Part shown: positions 51,867-60,846 of the stretch, in pieces
Numbering within the stretch: position 1 is the stretch's first letter
Layout of the letters: the number at the start of each line of letters is the position of its first letter
Origin: Vagococcus humatus
Lineage (GTDB): Bacteria > Bacillota > Bacilli > Lactobacillales > Vagococcaceae
Direction: 5' to 3'
Length of the DNA: 64,000 nucleotides
Assembly: GCF_003950325.1 (NCBI RefSeq)
Contig: NZ_PXZH01000001.1
Coordinates: 310,001-374,000, forward strand
Notes under the pieces: model-generated
Told to the model about the DNA's origin: nothing
The model's input: only the letters and a program-made list of their open reading frames with translations
The model's database searches: none
Translations under genes and position numbers: made by a program

Positions 51867-52897
51867 TGGAAGAATCAATATTTAAAGACCGAACACTACT
51901 AATTACAGGAGGAACAGGTTCTTTTGGGAATGCTGTGTTAAAACGTTTTTTAGACACAGACATTAAAGAAATTCGTATTTTTTCTCGTGATGAGAAAAAA
52001 CAAGATGATATGCGTAAACATTATAAAAACGATAAAATCAAATTTTATATTGGAGACGTTCGTCAAATTGAAAGCATTCGTCAAGCTATGCGCGGGGTGG
52101 ACTATGTGTTCCATGCGGCTGCCTTAAAACAAGTGCCTTCTTGTGAATTTTTCCCAATTGAAGCGGTAAAAACGAATGTATTAGGCACCGATAATGTATT
52201 GACTGCAGCCATTGATGCTGGGGTTAAAAAAGTTATTTGTCTCTCAACAGACAAAGCAGCTTATCCAATCAATGCGATGGGAACCTCTAAAGCGATGATG
52301 GAAAAAGTCTTTGTAGCTAAATCCCGTAATGTTGATCCTAAAGATACCTTGATTTGTGGAACACGTTACGGCAACGTAATGGCCTCTCGTGGCAGTGTGA
52401 TTCCATTATTTGTGGAACAATTAAAAGCCGGCCAACCTTTAACCGTAACTGAACCAAATATGACTCGGTTTATGATGAGTTTAGCAGATGCGGTTGATTT
52501 AGTATTATTTGCTTTTGAACATGCTGGTCAAGGAGATATTATGGTTCAAAAAGCGCCAGCTGCAACTATTCAAGTCTTAATGGAGGCTCTACAAAAAATC
52601 TTTGGCACAAATGTTCCAGTCAGAGAAATTGGGGTTCGTCACGGAGAAAAAATGTATGAAACCCTTCTAACAAAAGAAGAAGCAGCCCACGCTGTGGATC
52701 AAGGCGGTTTTTACCAAGTTCCAGCAGATAAACGAGATTTAAACTACGATAAATACTTTGTCAAAGGTAACACAGAGTACAATCAAATTGAGGAATATAA
52801 TTCAGATAACACTCACCGGTTAGATGTCGATGAAATGATTGAGATGTTAATGAAACTAGACTTTATTCAAGAAGAATTAGCTGACTGGGGGAAATAA
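51866..52897 (+). CDS. capE: UDP-GlcNAc 4,6-dehydratase/5-epimerase, CapE/FnlA-like
   Basis: First step of UDP-L-FucNAc synthesis: dehydrates UDP-GlcNAc and inverts C5. A SDR of 343 residues with the NAD loop TGGTGSFGNAVLKRF and the active-site stretch STDKAAYPINAMGTSKA, in which Met replaces the usual Tyr of YxxxK, as in CapE and FlaA1. GTRYGNVMASRGSV and FMMSLADAVDL complete the match. It is coupled to the glycosyltransferase by a 1-base overlap and is followed by the reductase after 1 bp. Confidence 0.92.
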   Translation: MEESIFKDRTLLITGGTGSFGNAVLKRFLDTDIKEIRIFSRDEKKQDDMRKHYKNDKIKFYIGDVRQIESIRQAMRGVDYVFHAAALKQVPSCEFFPIEAVKTNVLGTDNVLTAAIDAGVKKVICLSTDKAAYPINAMGTSKAMMEKVFVAKSRNVDPKDTLICGTRYGNVMASRGSVIPLFVEQLKAGQPLTVTEPNMTRFMMSLADAVDLVLFAFEHAGQGDIMVQKAPAATIQVLMEALQKIFGTNVPVREIGVRHGEKMYETLLTKEEAAHAVDQGGFYQVPADKRDLNYDKYFVKGNTEYNQIEEYNSDNTHRLDVDEMIEMLMKLDFIQEELADWGK

Positions 52898-52898
52898 C

Positions 52899-54008
52899 AT
52901 GCAAATTTTAGTCACAGGAGCTAATGGCTTTGTAGGTAAAAATTTAGTGACTCAACTAAAAAATGCAGGGTACACAGATATTACTACCTTCACGAAGGAA
53001 AACACATTAGAAGAATTAACTAAGTTAACGGCTACATGTGATTTTGTTTATCACCTAGCAGGAGTTAACCGGCCAAAAGACACTCAAGAGTTTTTTGAAG
53101 GAAATGGTACGTTGACGGAACAACTGATTGCTTGTTTAGAAGCCAATCAAAATATTGTTCCTGTCATGTTGTCTTCTTCTACTCAAGCAACTCTAGGGAA
53201 TGATTACGGTAAAAGTAAATGTCAAGGGGAACAAGTGGTTAGAGAATACGGCAATAAACATCAAGTTCCTGTGATGATTTACCGCTTTCCTAATATTTTT
53301 GGAAAATGGAGTCAGCCTAACTATAACAGTGCCATTGCTACATTTTGTCATCAGGTTGCTAGAGATTTGCCTATTCAGGTGAATGATCCAGCCGTGGTGA
53401 TGCAGTTAGTTTATATTGATGATGTGGTGGCAGAGCTTATCCGTTGTCTGACAGGGGATGAACTAAGACAAGGAGAATTTTGTTACGTGCCAACAGTTCA
53501 TACTCAAAAATTAGGCTGGATAGCCGAAACCATTCAGTCCTTTAAAGAAACGAGAGAAACTAGAGAAACGCCATTTATGGGAGATGCTTTGACTAAAAAG
53601 TTATACAGTACTTATCTTAGCTTTTTACCAGAAAATGCTTTTTCTTATGAGTTAAAAATGAATGTGGACCAAAGAGGTTCTTTTACCGAATTTCTTAAAA
53701 CAGTAGATTATGGCCAAGTTTCGATTAATATTTCAAAACCGGGTATTGTCAAAGGCAATCACTGGCATCATACGAAAAACGAGAAATTTTTAGTGGTTTA
53801 CGGAAAAGGGGTTGTGCGTTTCCGTAAGATTGAAACAGATGATGTGATTGAATACCACGTAAGTGATGAAAAATTAGAAGTCGTAGATATTCCAGTAGGC
53901 TATACCCATCATATTGAAAATCTTGGAGACACAGACATGGTAACGGTAATGTGGGCGAATGAACCATTCGATCCAGAAAATCCGGATACTTATTATTTGG
54001 AGGTTTAA
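52899..54008 (+). CDS. capF: UDP-2-acetamido-2,6-dideoxy-hexulose reductase, CapF/FnlB-like
   Basis: Second step towards UDP-L-FucNAc. The N-terminal SDR domain (TGANGFVGKNLV, YHLAGVNRP, about residues 1-240) is joined to a C-terminal cupin domain (KGNHWHHTKNEKFLVVYG, GYTHHIENLGDTD) with the zinc histidines. CapF of Staphylococcus has the same two-domain plan, and the cupin part epimerises C3 before reduction. The length of 369 residues is normal. It is tightly packed in the operon: 1 bp after the dehydratase and 2 bp before the epimerase. Confidence 0.92.
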   Translation: MQILVTGANGFVGKNLVTQLKNAGYTDITTFTKENTLEELTKLTATCDFVYHLAGVNRPKDTQEFFEGNGTLTEQLIACLEANQNIVPVMLSSSTQATLGNDYGKSKCQGEQVVREYGNKHQVPVMIYRFPNIFGKWSQPNYNSAIATFCHQVARDLPIQVNDPAVVMQLVYIDDVVAELIRCLTGDELRQGEFCYVPTVHTQKLGWIAETIQSFKETRETRETPFMGDALTKKLYSTYLSFLPENAFSYELKMNVDQRGSFTEFLKTVDYGQVSINISKPGIVKGNHWHHTKNEKFLVVYGKGVVRFRKIETDDVIEYHVSDEKLEVVDIPVGYTHHIENLGDTDMVTVMWANEPFDPENPDTYYLEV

Positions 54009-54010
54009 TT

Positions 54011-55138
54011 GTGAGTAAATTAAAAGTAATGACGATTATTGGAACACGTCCAGAAATTATTCGACTTTCTGCGACAATCAAAGCATGTGACAAATATTTT
54101 GACCATGTGCTTGTACATACAGGACAAAACTGGGACTATACTTTAAACCAAGTCTTTTTTGATGACTTAGGTTTACGTCAACCAGATTATTTCTTAGAAA
54201 GTGTAGGAGATAATCTAGGAGCGACTATGGGAAATATTGTAGCTAAAAGTTATGAAGTTATCGCTAAAGAACAACCTGATGCATTGCTTGTTTTAGGTGA
54301 TACTAACTCTGCCCTTTCAGCGATTAGTGCTAAACGCTTAAAAGTGCCAATTTTCCATATGGAAGCAGGTAACCGCTGCTTTGATCAAAATGTGCCAGAA
54401 GAAATTAACCGAAAAATTGTGGATCACATTTCTGATATTAACTTACCTTATACTGAGCATTCTCGTCGCTACTTATTGTCAGAAGGTTTCCGTAAAGAAC
54501 ATATTTATGTGACTGGCTCTCCTATGCAAGAAGTATTAAGAGATCATTCAGCAGCGATTGATGCTAGTGATGTGTTACAACGTTTGAATTTAACTTCTGG
54601 TCAATATATGATTGTTTCTGCTCACCGAGAAGAAAATATTGATAATGAAGAAAACTTTATGAGTTTAATGGCAGCTATTAACCGAATTGCGGAAAAATAT
54701 CAAGTGCCAGTTATTTATTCTACTCATCCAAGAAGTCGTAAATTTATCGAAAAACGTCACTTTGAATTCCATCCACTAGTCAAAACTTTAGAGCCATTTG
54801 GATTCTTAGATTATAACCACTTACAAAAACATGCGTTATGTGTGTTGTCAGATAGTGGCACATTATCAGAAGAAAGTGCTATGTTAGGATTTACTGGGGT
54901 ACTACTGAGAACTTCAACTGAACGACCAGAAGTGTTAGACAAAGGTTCTGTGGTCATTGCAGGAATTGAAGGAGAAGACGTAGAACAGGCAGTGGAATTA
55001 GCAATAGCTATGGCTAATAATCAAGAAGAAATAGTGATAGCACCAGATTATGAAGATACTAATGTTTCAGTTAAAGTCGTGAAGATCATTCAAAGCTATA
55101 CTAAAATTATTAACCAAGTAGTTTGGAGAAAACATTAA
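54011..55138 (+). CDS. capG: UDP-N-acetylglucosamine 2-epimerase family, CapG/FnlC-like
   Basis: Third step: C2 epimerisation giving UDP-N-acetyl-L-fucosamine. It is 375 residues long, a GT-B-like fold with IIGTRPEIIRLS, HTGQNWDYTLNQVFF, HMEAGNRCFDQNVPEEINRK, SAHREENID and LSDSGTLSEESAMLG. Together with the two upstream genes the whole pathway is complete. The GTG start follows GGAGG. A terminator ends the operon. There is no flippase or polymerase in the window, so export must rely on other loci. Confidence 0.92.
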   Translation: MSKLKVMTIIGTRPEIIRLSATIKACDKYFDHVLVHTGQNWDYTLNQVFFDDLGLRQPDYFLESVGDNLGATMGNIVAKSYEVIAKEQPDALLVLGDTNSALSAISAKRLKVPIFHMEAGNRCFDQNVPEEINRKIVDHISDINLPYTEHSRRYLLSEGFRKEHIYVTGSPMQEVLRDHSAAIDASDVLQRLNLTSGQYMIVSAHREENIDNEENFMSLMAAINRIAEKYQVPVIYSTHPRSRKFIEKRHFEFHPLVKTLEPFGFLDYNHLQKHALCVLSDSGTLSEESAMLGFTGVLLRTSTERPEVLDKGSVVIAGIEGEDVEQAVELAIAMANNQEEIVIAPDYEDTNVSVKVVKIIQSYTKIINQVVWRKH

Positions 55139-55164
55139 ACAAAGCGTTATACATAAATAAATTA

Positions 55165-55210
55165 AAACAAGTTCGATGATGTTTAATCATTGAACTTGTT
55201 TTTTTTTTGT
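55165..55210 (+). terminator. Terminator after the FucNAc cassette
   Basis: AAAACAAGTTCGATGAT pairs with ATCATTGAACTTGTTTT (one mismatch); T10 follows. The following 430 bp (55210-55637) is very AT-rich and I see no gene in it; TATACT at 55575 may be part of the promoter of the next cluster. Confidence 0.9.
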
Positions 55211-55637
55211 ATAAAAAGCAGGTTAAATATTAAAATTTTTTAAAGAAAAGCCTACTTTTTTCAAAAAAAGCTGATAAATAGAATTTTTTATGAATTAATT
55301 TTTAAAATATACTAGTTATTTAATAAGAGCTGATTTAATAAGAAGAAAAAAGATACATAACATATATAATTTAAAAGCAACTAATAATAAGTAGGTTAAG
55401 GCTTATCCACTAGCTATTTTTATAAAAAATAATAATTATTTCACAAACGTAATTTTTATGAAAATAAATATAAATTTATTATATTTCACTTATATTATGT
55501 AAGTAAGTGTTTTTTTATACTAAACTGACGTGATTTGTGTCAAAAGAGTGTAATAATTACAAGGTGATACTGTGTATACTTAATATAAGGAAAATAAATA
55601 ACGTTGTTTATTTGTGAAAACAAGGAGGTGGGGGCAT

Positions 55638-57893
55638 GTGATAAAAATAAATTTATTAGCTAGGTTTAAACAAGTCGGCGTTGGTTTTTTGATGTTAGTG
55701 ACAGTGTTTCTAGTTAGTTTAATTGGTTTCAGTCAACCTTCATTAGCAGCTGTCACAGGTAGTCCAACTATTCCTAAAGGCGCTATCACATTAGGCAATT
55801 TATTTGCACCACCTAATGGAAAGATAACTATTGAAACAATTCAAAATTCGAATGAAAATAATGGGCTACCTTACTCACTGCTTTCTTTATCTGGAAGAGG
55901 GAATTGGGCATCTATATGGGCAAATGAGCGTTACCGAATGGATTTTAATCAATCTTTTAACGGAAGAATGTATATTAATCTGGGAATTAACCAAGCAGAT
56001 GGATTTGCCTTTGTCATGCACAATGATTCTAACGAAACTAAGGCTTCAACGAGTAGTAAGGGAGATCCTGACGGGCAAAACTTAGGTGTTTACGGAAGAA
56101 ATGCTAGTAAATATATTGATAATGTTATTAGTAAGGACGAAAAGTATACACCTGAAGATACAGCTATTCAAAATTCAGTTGCTATCGAATTTGATACATA
56201 TGTCAATGGAACTTCTGGAAGTGCACAATTTGACGTAGACCCAAGTATTTCTGGTAAACAACTAGAAGTTCCGCACATGGCTTATGCTTTTCCTGGAAAT
56301 TTAAATAAGAGCTATAAACCTTTAACCGTGGATAATAAGGATGCTTCTGATTGGTTTTATACTGAGTGGTTTAAGACTAAAACTAGGAATGCTCGTCTAG
56401 TTCATGAAGGGTATCGAAAACTTAATACAGTTGTGGGAGATAATGTTCAAGATGGTACTTGGTATGAGTTTCGTTATAACTTTGATAAAAATACCCATCA
56501 ATTTAGCTACTATTTAAAAAATCCCGTTACTAATAGTCAAACGACTGTGGTGAATATACCTTGGGCTGATTTGCAGTCAGAACTAAAATTAGCGGAACAT
56601 GATAATAAAGCTTATTGGGGATTTACAGTAGCTAATGGTGCTTCAGCAGGAGAAACTAAATTCGTCTTTACCCAAGTTCCAGTTGATTTAGGAGCTAGTT
56701 TGTCTAATGATGTAGCTAGAGAATCTGATGATTCTGTTGCAGTGGAAGAGGACGCTCCTTTAGCAGATAAATTTTTAAAAGCAGGAGAAAAGGGTATATT
56801 TAAAAGTCATTTTATCGTTAATGAAGGGGAAGCAGATATTCATATAAGTAAGTGGATGGGGTATCTAGATCCTAAATATATCCAGTTGACTAACAATGAT
56901 TCTATTACAAATATACAAGTAGTTAAAAATGGCCAGACTAATGAGCCAATCGGTGGTACAGCAACAGTTAATCCGACAACTGGAGAAGTTCAAGTCACTC
57001 TTTCTTCCCCTATATTATTAAAGGTAGGAGAGGAACTTAATCTACACTTTCAGGCAAAAACTCATGACAGTATAACCACCCCTGTTCAAACAACCTTTTA
57101 TAGTAACTTAATCGGTACGGAAGTCGGCTCACAACAGGCAAACACCTTTTCTAGTAATCCTGTTTACTACTGGATTAATAAAATGAATGAACCACCTGTG
57201 ATTACTCAATTAGTGCCAGATCCAAAGGAAAGTTTTACAGATTATACAGATACCTTTGGCTTAAAGTATAGCTATGAAGATTTAGATGCTCAGATAAATG
57301 AATTAACTTATCAATTATTGGTTAATGAGAAAGAAGTAGCTAAAGGTGTATTAGAACAACCTAAAGCTACTGATATCAGTTGGCAAGACCAAGCTCCAAT
57401 TGATTTATTAGATCCTAATACCCTTTATCATTTAGGAGAAAACCAAATGAAATTAATTGTAACAGACGGTTCTGGAGCAAGTGATACTAAAATTAGTCAC
57501 TTTACAGTAGAAGGTTATCAAGGGTTTGAAGAATTAACCACAGATTATACTTGGAAGTATGCAAGAAGTAGCTTAACCTCTGAAAGAGAAAGCAAAGCTA
57601 GACAAGCAGAAATGAAAATCAAGCCAAGAGATACTCGAACTAAAAATAGTCAAACAAGGGTGACCATGACTATGTCAGATATTACTGACGGTCAAGGAAA
57701 AGTGATGATTCCTAAAGAAGAATTTGTCTTTAAACAAGCAGGACAGGAAGAAAGTCTTGGGGAGGTTCAATTTCAAGTCAACCAGTCCTACACCTATGAT
57801 GCCGCTAACGGGTTATTATTACGCTTATCTAATCAAGATCAACCTGGTTTGTGGCAAGGAACTGTTACTTGGAACTTTATAGATGCGCCTTAG
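55638..57893 (+). CDS. Lectin-like and WxL-type surface protein, second cluster
   Basis: A secreted protein of 751 residues with a signal peptide (to about residue 38). The lectin L-type region has ADGFAFVMHNDSNE, SVAIEFDTYVNGT, FRYNFDKNTHQFSYYL and AYWGFTVANGAS, without the insertion seen in its counterpart of cluster 1. An Ig-like region follows (PPVITQLVPDPKESFTDYTDTF, about 520-620). The C-terminal WxL-type domain has YTWKYARSS and VTWNFIDAP, so the second motif is WxF. The GTG at 55638 has AGGAGGTGGGGG in front; the frame from 55614 contains that ribosome site. It opens csc-type cluster 2. Confidence 0.82.
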   Translation: MIKINLLARFKQVGVGFLMLVTVFLVSLIGFSQPSLAAVTGSPTIPKGAITLGNLFAPPNGKITIETIQNSNENNGLPYSLLSLSGRGNWASIWANERYRMDFNQSFNGRMYINLGINQADGFAFVMHNDSNETKASTSSKGDPDGQNLGVYGRNASKYIDNVISKDEKYTPEDTAIQNSVAIEFDTYVNGTSGSAQFDVDPSISGKQLEVPHMAYAFPGNLNKSYKPLTVDNKDASDWFYTEWFKTKTRNARLVHEGYRKLNTVVGDNVQDGTWYEFRYNFDKNTHQFSYYLKNPVTNSQTTVVNIPWADLQSELKLAEHDNKAYWGFTVANGASAGETKFVFTQVPVDLGASLSNDVARESDDSVAVEEDAPLADKFLKAGEKGIFKSHFIVNEGEADIHISKWMGYLDPKYIQLTNNDSITNIQVVKNGQTNEPIGGTATVNPTTGEVQVTLSSPILLKVGEELNLHFQAKTHDSITTPVQTTFYSNLIGTEVGSQQANTFSSNPVYYWINKMNEPPVITQLVPDPKESFTDYTDTFGLKYSYEDLDAQINELTYQLLVNEKEVAKGVLEQPKATDISWQDQAPIDLLDPNTLYHLGENQMKLIVTDGSGASDTKISHFTVEGYQGFEELTTDYTWKYARSSLTSERESKARQAEMKIKPRDTRTKNSQTRVTMTMSDITDGQGKVMIPKEEFVFKQAGQEESLGEVQFQVNQSYTYDAANGLLLRLSNQDQPGLWQGTVTWNFIDAP

Positions 57894-57933
57894 AAAGGAA
57901 CGTCACCAAAACACCTAGAAAGGGGGAATGAGT

Positions 57934-58302
57934 ATGAGATTAATGACCTTTCTAAAGCCATCTAAAAACTGGTTCCGTTGGATGAGTATCAGTTTAGTAT
58001 TAGTCGTTCTCATGTTTTATTTGTTTCCACCTAGCCAAGTTTTCGCTGCTGACACAGAAGATAAGACCAAAGAAACCAGTCAAGTCTTTGTGGAATTAAC
58101 CCCGTCTGAGCAGCATAAGGGTGGGGGGAATGGAGGAGGATCTTCTAATCAATCAGGCCAAGATAATAATTGGCTAGGCAAGTTACCCCAGTTAGGAGAG
58201 CTTCAACTTAGTCTATTATCTTTTTTAGGCACCCTGTTTTTAATCGGTATTTTCTTTTTCCTGATTTGGCGACATAAGGAGGGGAAAGAAAATGAAACAT
58301 AG
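57934..58302 (+). CDS. Small cell-wall-anchored protein, CscD-like, with LPQLG motif
   Basis: A 122-residue protein with a signal peptide (about 15-39), a Gly/Ser-rich spacer (GGGNGGGSSNQSG), LPQLGELQ, a helix (LSLLSFLGTLFLIGIFFFLIW) and a basic tail RHKEGKENET. This is the sorting-signal layout with Leu in place of Thr in LPxTG. It is the counterpart of the cluster 1 LPQMG protein. ATG 57934 lies 8 bases after AAGGGGG. It overlaps the next WxL gene by 11 bp, exactly as in cluster 1. Confidence 0.75.
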   Translation: MRLMTFLKPSKNWFRWMSISLVLVVLMFYLFPPSQVFAADTEDKTKETSQVFVELTPSEQHKGGGNGGGSSNQSGQDNNWLGKLPQLGELQLSLLSFLGTLFLIGIFFFLIWRHKEGKENET

Positions 58303-58885
58303 ATTCTTAACCACTTGGATGATTAGCAGTAGTCTTCTACTTATGAGCCTGTTTCTCGTCACTGTTTGTCCTATTCAAGTACATGGAGCTGAAGGAAGTG
58401 GAAGCACTAGTTTAACTATCTTACCCTTAGATGAAGACTTACCTCGCATTTACCAAGTCAGTGACATTGAGTTTGGAAAGATTAACCAAGATGATGTTAA
58501 ACAAGGTCACTTGGCTAAAAATGATTTAACAATTGAAATATTAGAAGGAAGAAGTCAACCCTCAGATTGGCAACTTGAGATGAAGTTAGGAGGGTTTACT
58601 AATCAAACAGGACATAAGCTAACAGAAGTGAATTACAGCTTAGGAGTTGGGCAATTAGCAGACAATGTAGAGCTTGAGGCAAAAGAACTAAAGGGAGTGA
58701 CCTTTTCATCCCAACAAACACCAAATACTTTTGCGCCGTTACTTGTATCAAAGGCCCAAACAGAGCACGGCTTTATCACCTATATTATCCCTAAAGAATT
58801 AGTGCAATTAACCTTCGGAGAGCATAACGCTACCGGAAAATATCACGCAGTAAGTTATTGGCAGTTAGTGAATGCCGATTTGTAA
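58292..58885 (+). CDS. WxL-domain surface protein, short
   Basis: A secreted protein of 197 residues: signal peptide to about 33 (CPIQVHGAE), then almost only a WxL domain, with SDWQLEMKLGGF as the first motif and SYWQLVNADL at the very C-terminus. It lacks the PVDPTDP linker of cluster 1. GGAGGGG precedes the ATG, inside the end of the previous gene. It is the counterpart of the 20142 gene. Confidence 0.85.
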   Translation: MKHRFLTTWMISSSLLLMSLFLVTVCPIQVHGAEGSGSTSLTILPLDEDLPRIYQVSDIEFGKINQDDVKQGHLAKNDLTIEILEGRSQPSDWQLEMKLGGFTNQTGHKLTEVNYSLGVGQLADNVELEAKELKGVTFSSQQTPNTFAPLLVSKAQTEHGFITYIIPKELVQLTFGEHNATGKYHAVSYWQLVNADL

Positions 58886-58932
58886 TAGAGATAACTTAAA
58901 TCAGATTTAAACATTATGAGGAGGATTTTAAA

Positions 58933-59595
58933 ATGAAAAAAATTAAATTAATGAGTACATTATTAGTAGGTGCAACTCTTTTAGCAGCTGCTTCACCAGC
59001 TTTTGCGGCAGATTTAAAGGTGTTAGAAGAGAAAAAGGGAACAACTACAGTAGAAATTACCGACTATACAATTAATCCAGACACAGATTTACCAAGTGAC
59101 CCAGGAGCTTATACGCTAGACCAAGTCCCTAATATTGATTTTGGACAACATACACTGAAGGATATTAAACCAAATGTTGTCATTGGAGGTACTTATGATA
59201 AAGATTTAGGTGTGACAGATACTAGACCAACTCAAGACAGTATTACTAAGGCTTTAGCTCAAATTGATAAAGTTGAAGCAGAAGGAAAAGTTGAGCAGAC
59301 TGAGATTGATAAGGCTAGAACAAAATGGATGAATGCTGTTCCTGCTGGAGCATGGAAAATTACTGCTAGTGCAACCGAGCTAGATGGTATTGGTTCATCA
59401 TTAACTATTGACAAAGACGGAACAGCTGTAGAAGTTTTAAAAACTCCAGGAGTGATTGTGACTGAAGCATCTACTATCCCAGTTGGAACTAAAACATATA
59501 CATTAGGGGAACCTAAGTTAACAATTGCAAACAATAATTTACAAGTGAAGAAATACAATGGGACAATTACTTATACAGCACAAAACGCTGAGTAA
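58933..59595 (+). CDS. WxL-like surface protein with degenerate motifs
   Basis: A secreted protein of 220 residues, signal peptide cleaved near FAADL (residue 26). Domain features follow WxL proteins (VPNIDFGQHTL; GAWKITASAT as first motif), but the C-terminal motif is GTITYTAQNAE and lacks the tryptophan. Its position, between a WxL gene and the DUF916 gene, matches the canonical WxL gene of cluster 1 (21115). GAGGAGG precedes the ATG. Whether it still binds the wall is uncertain. Confidence 0.78.
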   Translation: MKKIKLMSTLLVGATLLAAASPAFAADLKVLEEKKGTTTVEITDYTINPDTDLPSDPGAYTLDQVPNIDFGQHTLKDIKPNVVIGGTYDKDLGVTDTRPTQDSITKALAQIDKVEAEGKVEQTEIDKARTKWMNAVPAGAWKITASATELDGIGSSLTIDKDGTAVEVLKTPGVIVTEASTIPVGTKTYTLGEPKLTIANNNLQVKKYNGTITYTAQNAE

Positions 59596-59623
59596 TAGGA
59601 TTAGGTAGAGAATTAATCAAAAC

Positions 59624-59660
59624 AACTAACAGACGGTCTAGCTAGGCCGTCTCTTTAGTT
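59624..59660 (+). terminator. Hairpin between WxL-like and DUF916 genes, cluster 2
   Basis: AGACGGTCT pairs with AGGCCGTCT with flanking AACTA/TAGTT pairing and only a short T run. It is at the same place in the gene order as the hairpin at 22408-22444. Confidence 0.5.
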
Positions 59661-59677
59661 ATAGGGGAGAATATGTC

Positions 59678-60808
59678 ATGGGAAAATTTAGTAAACATCA
59701 GCCATTATTATCTTTTTTCTTAATATGGGGAGTTCTTTTAGGCTTAGTGGGAACTAGTCTATTAGCGCCTATGGAAACTTTTGCTAAAGGAGAAGAGGAA
59801 CAGGCAACTTACGGAGTAGCTCCGATTTTACCAGAGAATCAACTAGACCGAGGTCGGACTTTTTACGACTTACGAGTAAAGCCTGGCCAGAAACAAACCA
59901 TTCAAATAAAAATTAACAACTTATCAGAAAAAGAAGAAAATTATTTTATTCAAGTCAACACTGCTCAAACCAGTGGTGGCTTTACGATGGACTATTCTAA
60001 ACATAAATTACCAGAAGGGACGCCTAATAAAACTCCGCTTTCTACCTTTGTGACCTATCCTAAAAAAGTAACAATTCCCGGTAAAAAAGCAGGGGTAGTT
60101 TCTATAAACATTGAGGTACCAGAAAAAGCATTTGAAGGCATCCAACTAGGAGGCATTCAAGTTAAAAAAGATTTTTCTAGTGAAAAAAAACAGTCAAAAG
60201 AAGCTATTTTTAGTGAATATGCCTATGTGGTCGGGTTGATGTTGTCAGAAAACGACCAACCAGTTACCCCAGAAGTGACTTTTAAAAAAATCGAACCTAA
60301 AATTATTACCAATAATGCTGGGGTAGAAGTTACCTTAGTTAATACTCAACCTACTACGATTAAGGGAGTCACTGTTGATACGAAGATTTATAAAGACCAA
60401 GAGGAAAAGCCTGTGATGACTCAAAAAACCTCTGAAGGAACGATTGCCCCAGAGTCAATTATTCGGGCGGCTATTTTTAACGGAAAAGCAGGAAGTACGA
60501 AGCCTTTAGATGCAGGTAAGTATCAAATGGACATGACCATTACTGATAAAGATAACCACCGCTGGCAATTTAAAGAGCCTTTTACGATTACGAAAAAGCA
60601 AGCTCAGCAAGTCAACGAGAAAGTCTTTGTGGTTAAAAATGAAACTAGCCCTTGGTTATATGTATTAATTGGCATTTTAGCGGCGATTATTCTCTTGTTT
60701 ATCCTGTTCTTCTTACTTAAACGTAAAAAAGAGAAAGAGGAAGAAGAAAAACAACAACTGGCTACTAAGAAAAAAGGTAAAAAAAGAAGAAAAAGTTCAA
60801 GAAAATAA
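59678..60808 (+). CDS. DUF916/DUF3324 WxL-complex membrane protein, second cluster
   Basis: A 376-residue counterpart of the cluster 1 CscA-like protein. It has a signal peptide (to about 36), DUF916 with TFYDLRVKPGQKQTIQIKINNLS, the block FEGIQLGGIQV, DUF3324 (about 180-310), a C-terminal helix (about 326-347) and a cytoplasmic KRKKEKEEEEKQ...KKGKKRRKSSRK tail. The homologous position and domain order show that both clusters build the same type of complex. A terminator follows. Confidence 0.9.
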   Translation: MGKFSKHQPLLSFFLIWGVLLGLVGTSLLAPMETFAKGEEEQATYGVAPILPENQLDRGRTFYDLRVKPGQKQTIQIKINNLSEKEENYFIQVNTAQTSGGFTMDYSKHKLPEGTPNKTPLSTFVTYPKKVTIPGKKAGVVSINIEVPEKAFEGIQLGGIQVKKDFSSEKKQSKEAIFSEYAYVVGLMLSENDQPVTPEVTFKKIEPKIITNNAGVEVTLVNTQPTTIKGVTVDTKIYKDQEEKPVMTQKTSEGTIAPESIIRAAIFNGKAGSTKPLDAGKYQMDMTITDKDNHRWQFKEPFTITKKQAQQVNEKVFVVKNETSPWLYVLIGILAAIILLFILFFLLKRKKEKEEEEKQQLATKKKGKKRRKSSRK

Positions 60809-60813
60809 ATAGA

Positions 60814-60846
60814 AAAGTCTAGACGGTTGCCGTCTAGCCTTTTTTT
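60814..60846. terminator. Terminator at the end of WxL cluster 2
   Basis: CTAGACGG pairs with CCGTCTAG around a 3-nt loop, then T7. The converging activase gene stops at 60845. Confidence 0.82.

Noticed and set aside
55831-56085. Plus-strand ORF of 84 codons inside the second lectin gene
   Set aside because: Out-of-frame overlap inside a clear coding region, without a ribosome site.
59259-59558. Minus-strand ORF of 99 codons opposite the WxL-like gene
   Set aside because: Antisense to a secreted protein with signal peptide and domain features; no site.
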